Assembly: GCA_030533445.1 (NCBI GenBank)
Contig: CM060066.1
Coordinates: 36,340,235 to 36,404,234 of the forward strand
Length of the DNA stretch: 64,000 bases
Origin: Cyprinodon diabolis
Lineage: Eukaryota; Chordata; Actinopteri; Cyprinodontiformes; Cyprinodontidae
Reading direction: 5' to 3'
Shown: one piece after another, positions 11,849 to 25,218 of the stretch
How the letters are laid out: each line of letters opens with the position of its first letter
How positions within the stretch are numbered: position 1 is the stretch's first letter
Notes under the pieces: generated by a model
Told to the model about the DNA's origin: nothing
Database searches by the model: none
What the model saw: only the letters and a program-made list of their open reading frames with translations
Made by a program: the position numbers and the translations under genes

Positions 11849-14099
11849 TATGAGCGATAATTTGACTTGATAGGGAAATTTGTGAAACATTTGCAAAAAA
11901 GACTTGGTAAACAATGTTATGTCAATATTTAGGATGCTAATACTACAATCTGAAAGCTGATGTTAAATGAAAAGGTGTTTTGATCAAATTGTTGAGGTCT
12001 GCGCACCGTAACTGTTACGGTGTCGTTAGCTTAATTTTTTTTAATTTTCTCTAACATTGGGTAAAAGGTTTGAAAAGTAGTTTTTCCTGTTTGCACATTT
12101 CCACAGAAACTTGACGTGCCATCACGACGGAGGAGGATTTTTAAAGGCCTGTAAATATTTCAAAACCTTGAAAGGTTAAAATCTTTTTGGCTAAAACAAA
12201 GAAAAATTGGAATATAGAATTTGTGCATGAATCAATGCACCAACCTCAGAGTCAAACCACCGGGACGCTGTTATTTCTATCAGACCTAAAACTGGAGCAA
12301 CAGTCTCTGTTCAGCAGTAGCAAAGTCCACCTATCAGCACCTCACTAACTACCATGTTCTCTGTTATCATGCCGTTTCAGTATCAGAGGCTCTTACCTTT
12401 TGTACTGAGATCAGCAGATACCAGCCTTAGCTCTAAAATTTAGCCCATGCATGCGTGGAGGTGTTATCTCTGAGTGCATTCCTGAAGCTGGGGCTCTGTG
12501 TACCGAAAACATCCAAACACAATGTTCTACCGATCAAATGAAGTTTCCGTCAGCTACTCAAATTGTACTTTTGAAGGGTTATTGTTTCTGCCCCAGGATA
12601 CTGTAGCAAATCACTGTCGTTCTGCTTTGCTACTCAAGTGCTAATTCATTTCTTTCTGCTGTAGGCTACTTGTTCAATGTTTTAAAGTCCTTTAAGCTAT
12701 CCTGCTTCATGAACGGCTGTTTGATCTGCTGCTTGGCTTCTAGCTCGATTATTTAATCTCCTCTCTGCTACAAGGTGCTAGCGTTATAATGATGGCAAGT
12801 GTCACTTACTCATACATAACCCTTGCTAACTCTTCACCCATTGTAGAAATTCACCCGGCATTACAAATGAAACACACGGCTGCTGTTAGGACACTGGTTG
12901 AATTAGACTGCTCAGCGGCCGCTGCAGAGTCGAGCTGCGGGAAAATGAAGACATCATTAAATGCGAGGCTGCTATTGATTCAAAAGGGGTAATAAAGGCA
13001 GAGTGAAATTGACATTCCTATCAGAAAGTTGAGCTTAATCTACTCTATTTTTTTCTTATTATTGCCGAAGGCATTTTCAGGCCCCAGCCCTGCATTTATT
13101 AACATGTGAGAAATTGTAAGAGGTTTTACGCTAAAAAAATGTGGCTTTTATTTAAAAACAAAATGCTCTTAAACTGTGTTGCAAGATGATATAATAAAAA
13201 AAAGAAAAACATCTGGGATTTCTCTGAGATTGCACATGATCACCACTGGTTTACAGAAACCTCCCACTGAAGGTTTCTTGCCTTCTAGAGTTTGGACTCA
13301 GTTATCAGGAGAATATGCAATGCCTGCTTATGCTTTGGCTGATTTGAACCGATGCTTATTATCCGCAGAGGCTACAGTGTCAAGCCAAGTGATAAACTAG
13401 AAGTTAAGCCTGGTGAGAGCAGCGTGCAGCAGCAGGCTTATGAGTGGACTTTAAGTGATGTTCTTCACTGTGGGAAATCAAAGGTCTCTCAGACACACAC
13501 AGAGGACGACTCCAGAGGCTTCACTATTACTTGCCTCATTGGCCATTGTTGTCTCTTTCCCTCCTGGGGGCTTGGGAAGAAGCTAAAAGAATGAAACAAA
13601 AACCCACTGCTTGGTCTGTGCATTTGCTTTTTCCTTTGGTGTGGGTTGCTTGCATTTAAAGTGTTTCTGCGTACTTTTATGTTTTTAAGTATAATAGCCA
13701 AACATTATTTGTTAGCAAACTTCAGCTTAAAGCTGAGCTCCGAATATCAAACACATCTGGACAAAGTTTTCTTGCACTTTTAAAGGTACAAACATTGTTT
13801 CTTCAAGTTTTCACTCGCAAAAAAAACCGGAGAAGTTTCATCATGTTAACGTCTCTGTTAACATCTCTGTCCCTTTGTCACAGTAAACATTGCTGTTTTT
13901 AAACACGCTTTTATTTCCAGCACAATGAGCAATTGCAGCAGAGGATTGTGCTTTATGCAACATTTTCATATTGTTGTTTTAAATCTCTTACTTTTTATAC
14001 TACCCTGGGTTAATATGAATGTGCCGCATCAGAATCAACAAACGTTTTTAAGTTTAGTAAATTATCCTCGTAGACCTGATGCAGTCCACCTGTGTTTAA
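11849..14099. other. Intron 1 sequence without recognised gene
   Basis: No exon or bounded repeat is seen. A small palindrome, CACCGTAA-CTG-TTACGGTG, lies near 12005-12023. Confidence 0.5.
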
Positions 14100-14323
14100 A
14101 GGGCGGATTATACTTCTGCAACCGCACACACCAAACGTCTCTTGTGTCTGATTGCGAACCAGTTTGCTGGTATGCTTCTGCAGTGTCGGTCTGGAATTTC
14201 TAGGGACGCACAGCAGTTTCCAGACAAAGCGCTATTCGAGAACTCACGAGAACTTCTTCTGGTGACGCACAGAGACAGATTTGACGACTGCAGAGGCTAT
14301 GCGTCAGAAGTATCAATTGACTT
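14100..14323. mobile_element. Short Harbinger-type MITE
   Basis: TAA flanks both sides (14097-14099 and 14324-14326). The ends AGGGCGGATTATACTTCTGC and the complement of AAGTCAATTGATACTTCTGA are imperfect inverted repeats. The left part matches unit 2 of the compound element at 1518-2865 (GCGAACCAGTTTGCTGGTAT versus GCGAACCAGTTTACTGGTAT). Its right end, with CAGAGGCTATGCGTCAGAAG, matches the same family. The transposase-like segment is deleted. Confidence 0.7.
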
Positions 14324-17300
14324 TAACTGAGGTCACTTTCTCGAGAACTGTAATTGCATAATTAGTAAGATTACGACTTCCCACACCTGTCAGGTGTTCA
14401 TTCATATAAATGGCATTAAAGACGAAGAAATAAAACTAGTTTTCAGATCATGAATCTGCTGATTTAAAGCTGAGCAGCAGAATTAAAGGACCAGTAAAGG
14501 CCAAGGAGTGGGTAATAGTATAACTGCAAATGATGTGGTTGCACTGTTACAGAATTAAAATAAAATGGAATTAATATATTAATATATAAAAAAAACAATG
14601 ATTTGATCGATTTGGGGATAAACAGGATTTTTACCATTACGTCATCCACCACGATAAGTGGCGCAAATTTTCCCATGTCGGTAAATTCTATCGGTAATTC
14701 TGCCGTCTTTCCTGTGGTCGTGAGGTCATATTGCCCACCACTATGTTGACTTACAACTACTGGATTGACACCAATAAACCTTCCACACAAAATGTCTACG
14801 TATGTGCAGACGGCAGAGGTCACAGATTAGCGGACCACCTGCTCGCTAATCCGGACCCAACCCCGATTTCAAACATTTATAAGTTACTGAATGTTGTCCG
14901 ATGGCCGTGCCTAATTTCACTTGCGCCGCTTCACCTGTTGTTACGGTAAAGCCCTCCGGGACCAAGCTACACATGATGCCAATTAGCCAATGAGCTTTGT
15001 CAGTCAGGGCTGTTGCCGCTAGCTACTTTTAGACACAGCAGGCAAACTTGTGGCAAGCCGGGCGATGGGAAAGAAGATGAGAAAAAGTGAAAGAAAGTGT
15101 AGACCGCTGCAAGAACTGCGCTGAACTGGTGAAAAAAAGCGAAATGGTGCTCAAAGATGACTGCACATTTGAGTATGTTTGGCTTAACCTACGGCTGTGA
15201 AACTGGATTCTCCACCATGAACATAATCAAAAATAAATATGGATCCAGGCTCAAAACGAGGACCTTGATATGTGCTTGAGAATAGCTTTGTCACCAATCA
15301 GACCCAGGTTTAAAGCCTCGCAGGGCAGCCTAAAGCCCACTGTTCTCATTAAGACATAAAAAAATAAAATAAAAAAATTAATTCAGTTAAATTCAGGTGT
15401 TTTATAAAATATGTGAATCTAGAAATTGTGTATATACCAAAACTGAACGATTGTTGCTCTCTACTTAAAAAACACTTTAGATTTTAAAATAGAAAATTTT
15501 TCTTTATATATATATATATATATATACTACATTTTATTTCAGTGTTAAATTATTTTTTAAGTAACAAATCATAATTAAAAATGTCTCTGGACCTTTACTG
15601 GTTGTTGATTTTCTTTATTCGGACCCCCCTGATTTTTAAATGGTTACCACCGCTGTACGGCATACGTCACTTCTCCCTTTCCTCATTCGTTAAAATGGAA
15701 GTTGATGTGAATACATTTTCTTGAGAGACTATATTTGTGTGCATTGTGCAGGACTAAGGACGATGTATACCGATATTTATATATAATACTAAAAAAAAAA
15801 AAAAAAAAAACTTTCAGTCTGCTTTAGTCAAGAGCAGCTTGACACTCAGGATTAATGTGTTAATCTGTAATTTAATTTGTTAGTTGAATGCATTGACTCT
15901 AGGGTATATTACACAGAAAGATCAAAAATTTTTATTTTTGAAGGTCAGTCACCAGTTGTGTCGGATCCAGGTGAAGATAAACTGATTTACAGTGGTGAAC
16001 ATTTGATGATTGGCTTTATCTCTTATTTAAAAATTTTGAATAATACTTAATGAGATGTTATGAGAAGATAAATCAAGTAAAAGAGATGTTTCCAATGCTG
16101 GATTCATACACTGTTATTGTTTGAGAAAGAGATGCATTGGAGCTGTGCGGTCTGACTCACGTTTTATGTGTAGTCATTGATGTCAATGCTGCACCAAACC
16201 TCTCGTGGTTACGCTATGCTGGCTTTATTTATGATAGCTCAAACTGTCTTCGGCTGCCTGGGCCTTGATTTGTGAATGGCCAGAGGCAGGTTTTTATGGC
16301 GGTATTGGTGAACTACTCTGATCATGCCTTTTTAACAGGAAGAATGTGCCTGAAGACTCAATTTGAAATTGTGTCTTGGTCTGGTTTATGACTAGATACT
16401 ATGCCCATTTGTTTCTTTAGTTATTAGTTATTTAGTTGTTTTTTTTATTACTTAGGCCACCTATCAATATCAGTGCACAATTCTTTGGATATACAGTAAG
16501 ATACAAGAAGTGAAGTGATAAGTAAGGAATCTGCCCAACAAAAGCATCTTGGAAAAACCTGGAACAAAAAAAGACTATTTAAGCAAACCTGTTACTAATT
16601 CAGTTAAATTAAAACTTCCATGTTTAATTTGTATACGTCATCTGTGAGGCACTCATAAAATTCAAATTGATGTAGGGTCATACGGTTTAAAGGATGAATT
16701 TAAAGGCCTTAACTGTTTTATTGAAAATAAAACTCTCCATCTAAGATCCTGCAACCCTTCGTATTTAATTTGTTCATTGTTTGTTTCATTAGATTATTCA
16801 ATAAGGAGAAAGTTTCAATTTGATAATAACAGGTAAAAGCTTAGTAGCTTCATTTCTTTGAATTGTCTAAATGGAACCAGAAGTTTGTTGTTATGAAGTA
16901 ATGTTTGTAAAAGAATCCTAGTTCGTTAAAACATAAATTAGTCCGGAGAGTTAGAGGAAGTCTAATCCTTATTGAATTCAAATTTGCTTCAACCCCTTAT
17001 TAAAGCTCAGTTTAATTGTTCTGTCTTGGATTATGTAGACTACACACCACATAAAACCAATTAAATGCAGTTGTCACCAAAAGTTTTTGGGTGTAAACCA
17101 TCATCTGTCTCCCTCTCCCTGATGTAAGCTCTGGCAAAATATTACAAAGAAAAGCTTCTTCTCATATCTGAAGTGCATTGAGTTGCAATAGGTTTTAGAG
17201 AGACTGGGGAAATGGTGGTGTGTGCTGCACCAAAGACTGAAACAACTGCTGGATGTGTGTGTGTATGACCCTGAAGCCCTCAGGCTGCGCTGCATGAGAA

Positions 17301-18109
17301 GCCATCCCACCACCAGAATCAATACAGCCAGAGGGGCTGGACTGTACCTCAGTAAGGGACTGCTTTACAACACACTCCATCACCGCATCAAGAAATGTAA
17401 CCTTAAAATGTTCTCCTTCACACGAGAAATAGCTGTTTATCAACACTTGAACTGATTTCACATGAAGTAGCTGCAAAAATCGAATTTTTGCTAAGTCATA
17501 GAAAGATTGAGCCGTCATCACAGAAAGCAAAATTAAATGTATTTCATTCATTTATTAAACTATTTTTCAACTGCATATTTCTAAAATATGTAAAAAAAAA
17601 AGAGAATTAAACTAATAATAAATGTAATAATAAATAGAAATAAACAGATAATTATCAGCTTTTTAATTTGTATTTTATAAAAAATTGACATGTTGACAGT
17701 TTAATCATAACCCTCATCATGATTCTATATCTATATATTAATGGCGTTAGGATAATCCTGCTCATGATATTGCTGATCAGCTGTTTAGCATGTCTCCACT
17801 GTTTGGAAGGCATCCTTGCAGGCATCACCCTAATATTTAGCTTCCTCCAAAGATTGCCAAGAAGGGAGTCTGGCTCTGGGTCACTCCAAATGTAACTTCT
17901 AGTTGGGACGTGCAATATATTGAATATACTGTATGTATACTGTATGTCTTGAGTTTTCCCATGCATGATAGTTAAAATGACTCTGTTTCAACCCCTGAGT
18001 ACAAATATGCATGATGAAATTAAGCCGTCTGCATCTATTTCACTGAGAGTTTGATTTTTGCCAACCACTTAAAAAAATTCTTAAACCCCTTCCTCCAAAC
18101 AGGATTATC
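14324..18109. other. Intron 1 sequence with a CpG-richer patch and simple repeats
   Basis: No host exon is recognised. About 14630-15140 is richer in CpG and resembles an old transposon remnant, but I found no ends. An (AT)n tract is at about 15507-15527 and an A20 run at 15791-15810. The rest is anonymous. Confidence 0.45.
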
Positions 18110-19119
18110 TTCTGCATGGCCCACACACTAAAGCAGCTGTCAAACGAAATATGGCGACAGCAGGTGTTTCAGCTAAGCAATATAAGGCAGTGGTTTGGAT
18201 TTCATGCCCAGGACGTCGAACAAAAGGCAATACTTTGTAAGACGTGCCGTAAAACCATTGCTGCAAAAGGTAGTGGTACAAATTTATTCCATTGCCTAAA
18301 AAGTCATCCGCTGCTAAATGAAGAATGTAGTAAATTCAGCATGTCAGCGTCTCCCCGTGCACCCATTAAAATGTTAAATAAATCAGCTGTGAAGCAGATG
18401 ATGTTGGAAAAAAGCTATCCTATATGAGAGAAAACACAGATGGCTGATTTATTATGTGATTTCAAATTTATTTAGATGCTCCTATACCTGCGATGTAATG
18501 TGGTTCTTTTGTAGTCGTTATCTAAACTGTTCTCAATTTTACAACTTTTTAGCGCTTCTTTAAAATTCCCAGTATGTAAAGGTCAATGCAAATAGTATTG
18601 AGATAACTCTCTAATTTTTGGACTGTATTTCAACTTTTGGTTTTGTAATTTGAGGTTAGTTTCTTTTTTCATTTTGCATTTTTTTTATTGTGCACAAAAG
18701 AGTTTGACATTTTATTCAGTATTGCATGTTTTTACTTTGTTTCCTCTTGTTTAGAAACAAAGTAAAAAAACCAGAAGGCATAATCTGGCAGTATCATTTT
18801 TGAAAAGCTTTGAGCTTCTTAAAATAAAATGTTTTAAATTTGAAATGAAAACATTTGAATGTATGACATTTTCCCTTTTGCAAATCACGTGCGTCATATA
18901 AATTTCGTTTTTACCTTCTTTGTTTTTAAAGCCAAAATGCATCCAAACATCACCTGAAATGTGATGGAGCCGGGCGCATTTTGTCAGTCTCCTCCATATT
19001 TTATTTATTCATTTAAAAAAAAATTAAGAATCGACACTTGGCGTCAAGAATCGATGCAGTAGATCACAAAAATTAGAATGGCAATGCATCGTCATGACGA
19101 TTATTTTGCACCCCCCTAC
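18110..19119 (+). mobile_element. hAT-type element, left end not found
   Basis: The right part shows a hAT-like terminus with GAATCGATGCAG, GCATCGTCATGACGATTATT and final TTGCACCCCCCTAC. A BED-finger open frame lies near the left side at 18116-18427. I could not locate the matching left terminus or a target duplication, so the left border is set by the coding remnant and may be a truncation. Confidence 0.6.
18116..18427 (+). pseudogene. hAT transposase N-terminal fragment with BED zinc finger
   Basis: The frame encodes about 103 residues. It contains QWFGFHAQDVEQKAILCKTC, then RKTIAAKGSGTNLFHCLKSH and PLLNEECSKF, followed by SASPRAPIKM. This is a BED finger with C-x2-C (CKTC) and the C-terminal ligand region FHCLKSH, where the usual first His of the HL motif is replaced by Cys (HCLKSH). 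BED fingers bind DNA and sit at the N-terminus of Ac/ZBED-type hAT transposases. A better start, ATGGCGACAGCAGGTG at 18149, is in another frame and would join by a frameshift near 18190. The frame stops at 18427 and no catalytic DDE or dimerisation part follows, so it is a fragment. Confidence 0.75.
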
Positions 19120-20660
19120 TTAAAGCAGAATCATATTGGATCATGTTGTATGTTTTTGTTTGAAAGATTTGTCTAAATATTCCTGTATTTATACTTTAAT
19201 TATACTTTTATAACCAGTTTAGTATTCATTTTATCTTCTAAATAAACATTTTGTGATTAGTTTAACGTTACAGAAAAAGAAGCAGAACAGAAATGGTACG
19301 ACCAAGTTTTTACTCTTTTATGTTGTTAAACGGTGTGTGATGTATTAATAACTTTTGCTTTTCCTTTCTAGAAATGCTGGGAATATACGCTTATCCCACT
19401 GATCAGGTCAGGGATTGGCATCTAAAATAACTCTGTAGGGACAAAAAAAAGTCCTAATCCAGATATTTTATGAATTTTAACAAACTTGAAAGTGAAACTG
19501 CCCCTATAATTTCTGGATTCCTTGATTTTATTTCAGAAGGGCTTAACTTTATTCTAATTTAAAATTAGCTAAAAATATGTTATTTTTTTGTCCTGTTCTG
19601 AGCTCCTGTAGCTTCAAATGTTCCTCTCTCTGAGCAACAGGAGCTCATTTAGACTTTACTCACTTCTCTTTTCTCTCTCTCAAACAAGTTGTCTCAACCT
19701 CAGAATAATAAAATCTATAAGTCATCAATATTCAGCCCATTGTAATAATGGGGAAATGAGGCCAGTGGTCTGTGCTGTATCATTAGTTGAATTAAATCGG
19801 GTTCATGCAGCTCATTAGCGAGTGTATGGACTTCCAGTCACAGGGACATGAGTATGTTTGCAGTTTTCTGATAATAATTAGATGGTAGTGATTTTTATAT
19901 CTGCGTGTTGCTTTGTAATAGTGAGTGTTTGGGATTTACGCAGGGAGAGCTTCGGATCAAAGCAAGTTCCCATCCTGTTGGAAGTGTTGCTGAGCAGAAT
20001 GCTGAATGCAGCTCTCTCTCTGGCTTTGATGGTCCTTTAAATTATTTATGCCAGTGAAGCTTTTACATTTTATACTTTGGTGGGATTTCTGAATATTCCT
20101 AAATTGTTTTGTTTGCATGACTTGCATCCTTCTTAACTCTCAACATAGTCTTCCATTGCCCTCTAGGTATCAGCATTTATTGGTAAAATGCACTCTGGGT
20201 CAATTTACTCTATGATTTTCTTACTCTAGCTGCAGGTTTATTACTGGCTTTGTGTTGCCAGAGCTCGAGTTAACTGGTGGCAACACAAGCACCAGTTTTA
20301 CTACATCTTGCAGAAGTTAGAGACATTTGGCTATATTTATTTACTGGAAGACTCTTTAATGAATCGTTGAAAGGAACTTGAAAAGTTCCTAAAAGCCGTG
20401 TGCATCAAAAGTACCAAATGGTGAATGGGGACAATATAAGGAACATTACAAAGAAAAGGTTGATCAGGTTTTTTGGACTTAAAACAATAGTGCCAGTTCT
20501 TGCCCTCTGGTTTTTATGGAGGTTTTTACTTTGGCAAATTTCCCAAATCAACCACCTGTGTTTAATTGATGTCTAAAAATAATACACTCTATGCACGCCG
20601 ATGCCTGTTTGTGGGGAAGAAAACCCAGCTTAAGAATTCTGCTGAAGGTTTGATTTCAAT
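19120..20660. other. Intron 1 sequence without recognised gene
   Basis: No exon or bounded repeat is seen. The short T-rich and S-rich frames have no domain character. Confidence 0.5.
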
Positions 20661-20883
20661 GTTGCAACATGCTTGCTCAGTATGAGGGAATGGAGCAGTT
20701 GGACTTCCTCGGGTGGGAAAACTTTTTCCAAAGTTTCACATCAGCCCGAATCTGTTTGCATCGTTTTATGTCTGGAATTGAACTGGAATTTAATTGTGTA
20801 TAAATCTTAATTTGGTGATTGATCAGAACCATTTGTCTTGCGAAATGCCTTGAGATGAATTGATGCTGCATAAAGAAGCTTTT
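20661..20883 (+). repeat. Old L2-like LINE 3' tail fragment
   Basis: CATGCTTGCTCAGTATGAGG and AAATGCCTTGAGATGAATTG parallel the younger tail at 40315-40612 (CATGCTTAGTGTGAGG, AAGTGCCTTGAGATGACGTG). The order and spacing agree. No reverse-transcriptase coding is present. Confidence 0.5.
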
Positions 20884-21011
20884 GGAGCCTGACATCTGCT
20901 TTCTAAATTTATATTAATTAAAGCATGATTGCTTTTCAATGTGTTATTTTTAAATATTGGTGTAGCATACATAGCTTATGTAGAACATATCTTTATTATT
21001 TATCCCCTTAA

Positions 21012-22190
21012 AGGCACACTATGCAACATTTTTCAGTTAATGTGTTCCATAACGTTTTGGATGATTAAATGAGTCATTTCAGGTTGAACAAAGGTATTCT
21101 CGGCCGCCCTGGTGGTCTTTTGGGGAAATACCGCACTTGCAATTGCAGGAGCTCCGACCCGCACCCACAGGCTCAGAAGTCTCGCGAGAGTCGGTCTTGC
21201 TTTATGGCGAGAACTGCTACACGCCCCCAGTTAAAAGCATGCTCGCTGCTAGCACAGTGGCGATCTTTGTGCATTGCTGCTTTCACACCGGACGCAGCAA
21301 AAGCAGCAAAATCGCGTCTGCTGCTTAATTTTTACTGCTTGTACCAGTTAGTTCGCGCGGCTGAAGCAGCTTTGCTGCTCTGGCTGCGCGGTGCAAAAGT
21401 GTGTCTGACGCGCGTTGGGCGGAGCTTCACTATCCTTTCTCTGCCTTGCAGCTATATTTGCTGTGATCAGTGGGAATAAAGTAGTTTTAATATGTGTTTA
21501 AGTGAGAAAATACACCTGAAAACGTAATCAGTGCAGTCAGTTCATTCAGATTATCATCCTGCCTTACAATATTTTTTCTGTCAGAGCCGCTCAGACCCCC
21601 ACATACCAGCGGTGCGCCGACAGTAGGAATCCCTTCATCAGCAGCCTCTGACCGCGGCCTCTGACCGCGGAAGCTGGTAGGTGTTTTTCATCTAAATAAT
21701 CCAAACTGCAGGCAGCAGGATAATAAAAGGCAACACATTCTGCCGGCAGATTTCTGCATTTTAAGTTAATTTAGGCGTCAATAAACTGTTTAAGAGGAGT
21801 GATCATCAGCGCTGTGTCTCTCTCCCTGCCAGCTCCCAGATATGCTTCTCTGATTGGTTGACGCGGCGCGTCGAGCAGCAAAAATTCAATTTTTCCATCT
21901 CGAGCGTTTGCTGCTCAAAACGCGCCGCGGGACCTTTTGCTGCGCCTTGATGCGCGTCAAACATTGACTTTGCATGTAAACTCGCTGCTTCTGTCGCGCC
22001 AGCTGCGTCCAGTGTGAACGCAGCATTAGTCATTTGTTAGGTTCGCCTGTCTGCTAAGCTCAAAACAACCGCGCCTGGCTTGACGGAGAAACCAGGAGAA
22101 CAGCTGAGCATATTTACGACAGTGCACTTTTACTTTCGCCCTCTGGGGGGAGCCTCGCTGGAAAATCAACACCGGTTGCATAGTGTACCT
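21012..22190. mobile_element. TTAA-target DNA element, copy A, with nested element
   Basis: TTAA flanks both sides (21008-21011 and 22191-22194). The ends are AGGCACACTATGCAAC and the complement of AGGTACACTATGCAAC. TTAA duplications are made by piggyBac and Kolobok transposons. I cannot decide between them without a transposase. The outer parts match copy B (50871-51554) in inverse orientation. The middle is replaced by a different element at about 21274-22026, and the short ORF of copy B is missing. Confidence 0.8.
21274..22026. mobile_element. Nested element with TGCTGC-type inverted ends
   Basis: The left end GCTGCTTTCACACCGGACGC and the right end (complement GCTGCGTTCACACTGGACGC) are inverted repeats. 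ATT on both sides would fit a 3-bp target duplication. It is unusually GC-rich, with subterminal GCAGCAAAAGCAGCA motifs. A partial copy is nested in the hAT at 61143-62262. No coding is recognised and the class is unknown. Confidence 0.6.
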
Positions 22191-22194
22191 TTAA

Positions 22195-24386
22195 GGTTTA
22201 TGAAGAGTTAAAGGATTTTAGAGTCAGGAGACACAATGGAGGGAAAACAGATTATACTTTCTTTTATATGATAAACAAACTTTATTTAAATAATTCTTTT
22301 TGGTCATATTAACCACTAAAATTATTACTAGTTACATGTATCTGTCCGACTCACAGATCTTTATTTTCTCTCTGATTCATAAATTTGGAGGCAACTCTGG
22401 GTTCAGCGTCTTGCCCAATGGCTCTTTCTGAGGGTAGAGTTTGATGTCTCTCATTTGGGAAAACTTACTTGTATAAATTTTATATTTTAATAGCCTGGTT
22501 GGCTGGTTGATGGAATCAATTTTCCACATTTTGAAGCTGTCATAAAAGCCAAGACTTTAATTGATCTGGATAAATACTGAGTAAAGTTCCTGAAGCTGAG
22601 AATGTTTAACTTTTGTCAGTGAGTGTTGTTTGTATATTTATTCTGTAATATTATTCTTTTTTGATTAAATACTTAACTGCATAACAGGCAACATTGTGGA
22701 AGCTTTTTTTATTTATTTCACTCACTAAAAAGATTTGCAAACCATTTATCTTCCTTACAGATTTTTTTCTTTCACTCCTTAATCTTATTTAAAGTGAAAA
22801 AAGTTTTTTTTTTCAATTTTTTTTTAAAGAATTATATTTAGTCTCAGCTCAATTAAACTTTTTCACTTGATGCCGCTTCTACTAGCTACAGAAAGACTCC
22901 ACAAGATCGATGTGCCCCACCTGTTTAATAACCTTCATTCACTGGCGACCTGTTAAACGGATTAATCAGTACTCATCGATCGGGCCAGCGAGCTGTGATG
23001 ACAGGCGTCTAAAAAGGCCCCTTAGAGAAAAGGCTTGGAAATCTCTAGAGTCTCATGTCGTTATGAACAAGAAGATATTGGCATCTAGTTTTAATGTGCA
23101 GCCCTGGAGTGGAGACACACATGAGTTGGATAGAAGTTATTTCATGGTGTCCTTTTCTTTCTAATGCTCTGAATTTTTTGTGCTCCATTTAAACCCATTT
23201 CTTTAAACAAACAAAATATTTGAAGCAAATCTTTCTTCCTTTTCCTTTGTTTAGTGCACACAAGATAACCTACAAGATTATTGGAAATCCATACGGTCCA
23301 GTGCTGCTCCTAAAATGTAATTTTTTTTTTAATATTACTCCTAAATGGGCGCTTTACTTTACTTGGAGTTGACCTACCAACCAGGCTAATGCTTTGGCTG
23401 TAGCTCTTGTTGTTTTCCACCTGAGGAATCTCTGCATAAACCTCATTTATTACATTCTTTAGTTTGTCTCATTTATGATTTTAAGTTTGTCATTACAAAA
23501 GTTTATCATACATATTTTTGTGCCAGAGTTGAATTCAGTTGTGAATTCAGAAACAGTTGTACGTTGCACGGATTTCTGCTTTCTGTAAATGGCTAAAAAT
23601 AAGAGTAGAATTAATTATTTAGAAAGTGTCAAAGTATATCATGTTGTTTCTGCATAGGAAAGCTTAACAATAATGAACTAAAAACTCTTTTGTTTATCTT
23701 GCCATAAAACCGTATATCGTAAAGTATAATCATCATGGGTGGAATGTGATCCTTTGCAAGGACTTCTTGTAGTATTAAAAAGCCATTAAGTATCTTGCCA
23801 AAGGGAAACCTGCTTTATGAAGTGCTTTTTAGTAGCTGGATCAGAATGTAATTATGTCTGGTTCAAAGTTTTTAAGCTTATATTATTAGCCCTTAATATG
23901 ATGATGTGTGCTTTAAAGAAAGATACTGAGAGGGTAAAATTACAATGACAGACGGCCATTAGATGATATATATGTTTTTTTGTAGTTGTGTTCCAGATAA
24001 ATGTTCTCTGTGGCATCTTTCTGATTTGAAATTTTATTATTATTTTAACTGGTCTTTTTTAAATGATGTTAATGTTTCACTGCAGCCTGTTTTTCATGAT
24101 CACTGATCTAACAGAATTAGGCCTTAGAATAATTACTGCCCTCCATCGTTTAGTATAAGCCATTGTTAAAATATTTACTTATTGGCTTTAAGCCGTGAGA
24201 TGTTAACCAGTGCAGTTAGGAGCTCAGACACCTTGCTGCTTTGAACTTCCCTTATACATGTGTGGTATGAGGAAAACAGTGAGGACTGTTTTTGTTTAGA
24301 TATGCTCAAAGCATTTTTTTTCTCCTTATCATGAATTTGGGGGCATTTCTGAGAAAACTTGAATCAACACCAAAAGCCCCTGGCCA
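22195..24386. other. Intron 1 sequence without recognised gene
   Basis: AT-rich, with several T-runs. No exon and no bounded repeat is seen. Confidence 0.5.
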
Positions 24387-24894
24387 TTAGCCTGATGAAC
24401 CAGACTAAATGTGAGATTAAATGTGTAATAAACAACCCGTTGTTTTTTAAACCATGTCTGTGCCTATTGGCCAATGCTCTGACCAATGAGGGCAACGGAC
24501 TGTGAGGTAGTAAGCATGACAGAAAGCTGGTAGGGGAGTGTTGGTAAAATGTCGAATACATCCTTCATAAAAATGATTGAGCGTAGAGCTTCTTCCGGCT
24601 CACGTTTCAATGAAAACCCCAAGTCTACTTCTTCCAAAACTGATTCTGAAGCTGAGTCAAAGAGAACTGTTCAATAGTTGTTGCCATCTTCCTTGTTGTG
24701 CTTTCTCCAGCGTCGGGCAGCTTTGTCATCACGCCCTGAAAACCCCGCCCGCTTTGCATCCAAAAATTTAAAACACATCTCTGCGTTGTGATTGGCCCGC
24801 CAGTTCTAGGGCCTGCGGCATTGATCAAGGCTAGACCAACTTGCAGGCAAAAATTATTTTGGCTACTGGTGGGTGGGGCTAGTTTACTAGGCTA
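24387..24894. mobile_element. hAT-type MITE with exact 8-bp target duplication
   Basis: The 8-mer cctggcca occurs at 24379-24386 and again at 24895-24902. The ends TTAGCCTGATGAACCAG and the complement of TAGCCTAGTAAACTAG are imperfect inverted repeats. The element is 508 bp, without coding. Confidence 0.75.
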
Positions 24895-25218
24895 CCTGGC
24901 CATGTAATTTTCCATAAAATCATAGGAATACGTGTCTGCACCATCTAGATCAAAAGGCAATTAAAATGTGTTTTTGCAATACTTCATCCAAGCCCGTTAG
25001 ATTTCCTATCAGTCTTCTTCAGCTTTAACATCTCAGTAAGTAGCCTCAATATCAAATGTGAGCACAAAGGATGGGAGGATCCTGTTTGAGTAAAGTATAT
25101 GATTACCAAACAAAGTTTTATGTTTTGCAACATAAAAGCAAAGAAAAGATTCCCTCTTGATGTTTATATCTAGTCCCAGGAACTAGTAGTAGGTTTGAGC
25201 TCTTATTGATTTAGGCAG

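Noticed and set aside
12005..12023. CACCGTAA-CTG-TTACGGTG palindrome as a regulatory site
   Set aside because: Isolated eight-bp arms with no supporting context.
14464..14823. 119-codon minus-strand frame with IVVDDVMVKILFIPKSI
   Set aside because: It has no domain that I recognise and lies in a CpG-richer, probably repeat-derived patch. It was not supported as a gene.
21069..21479. 136-codon frame in TTAA copy A
   Set aside because: It runs across the junction of the host element and the nested element, so it cannot be an ancestral gene.
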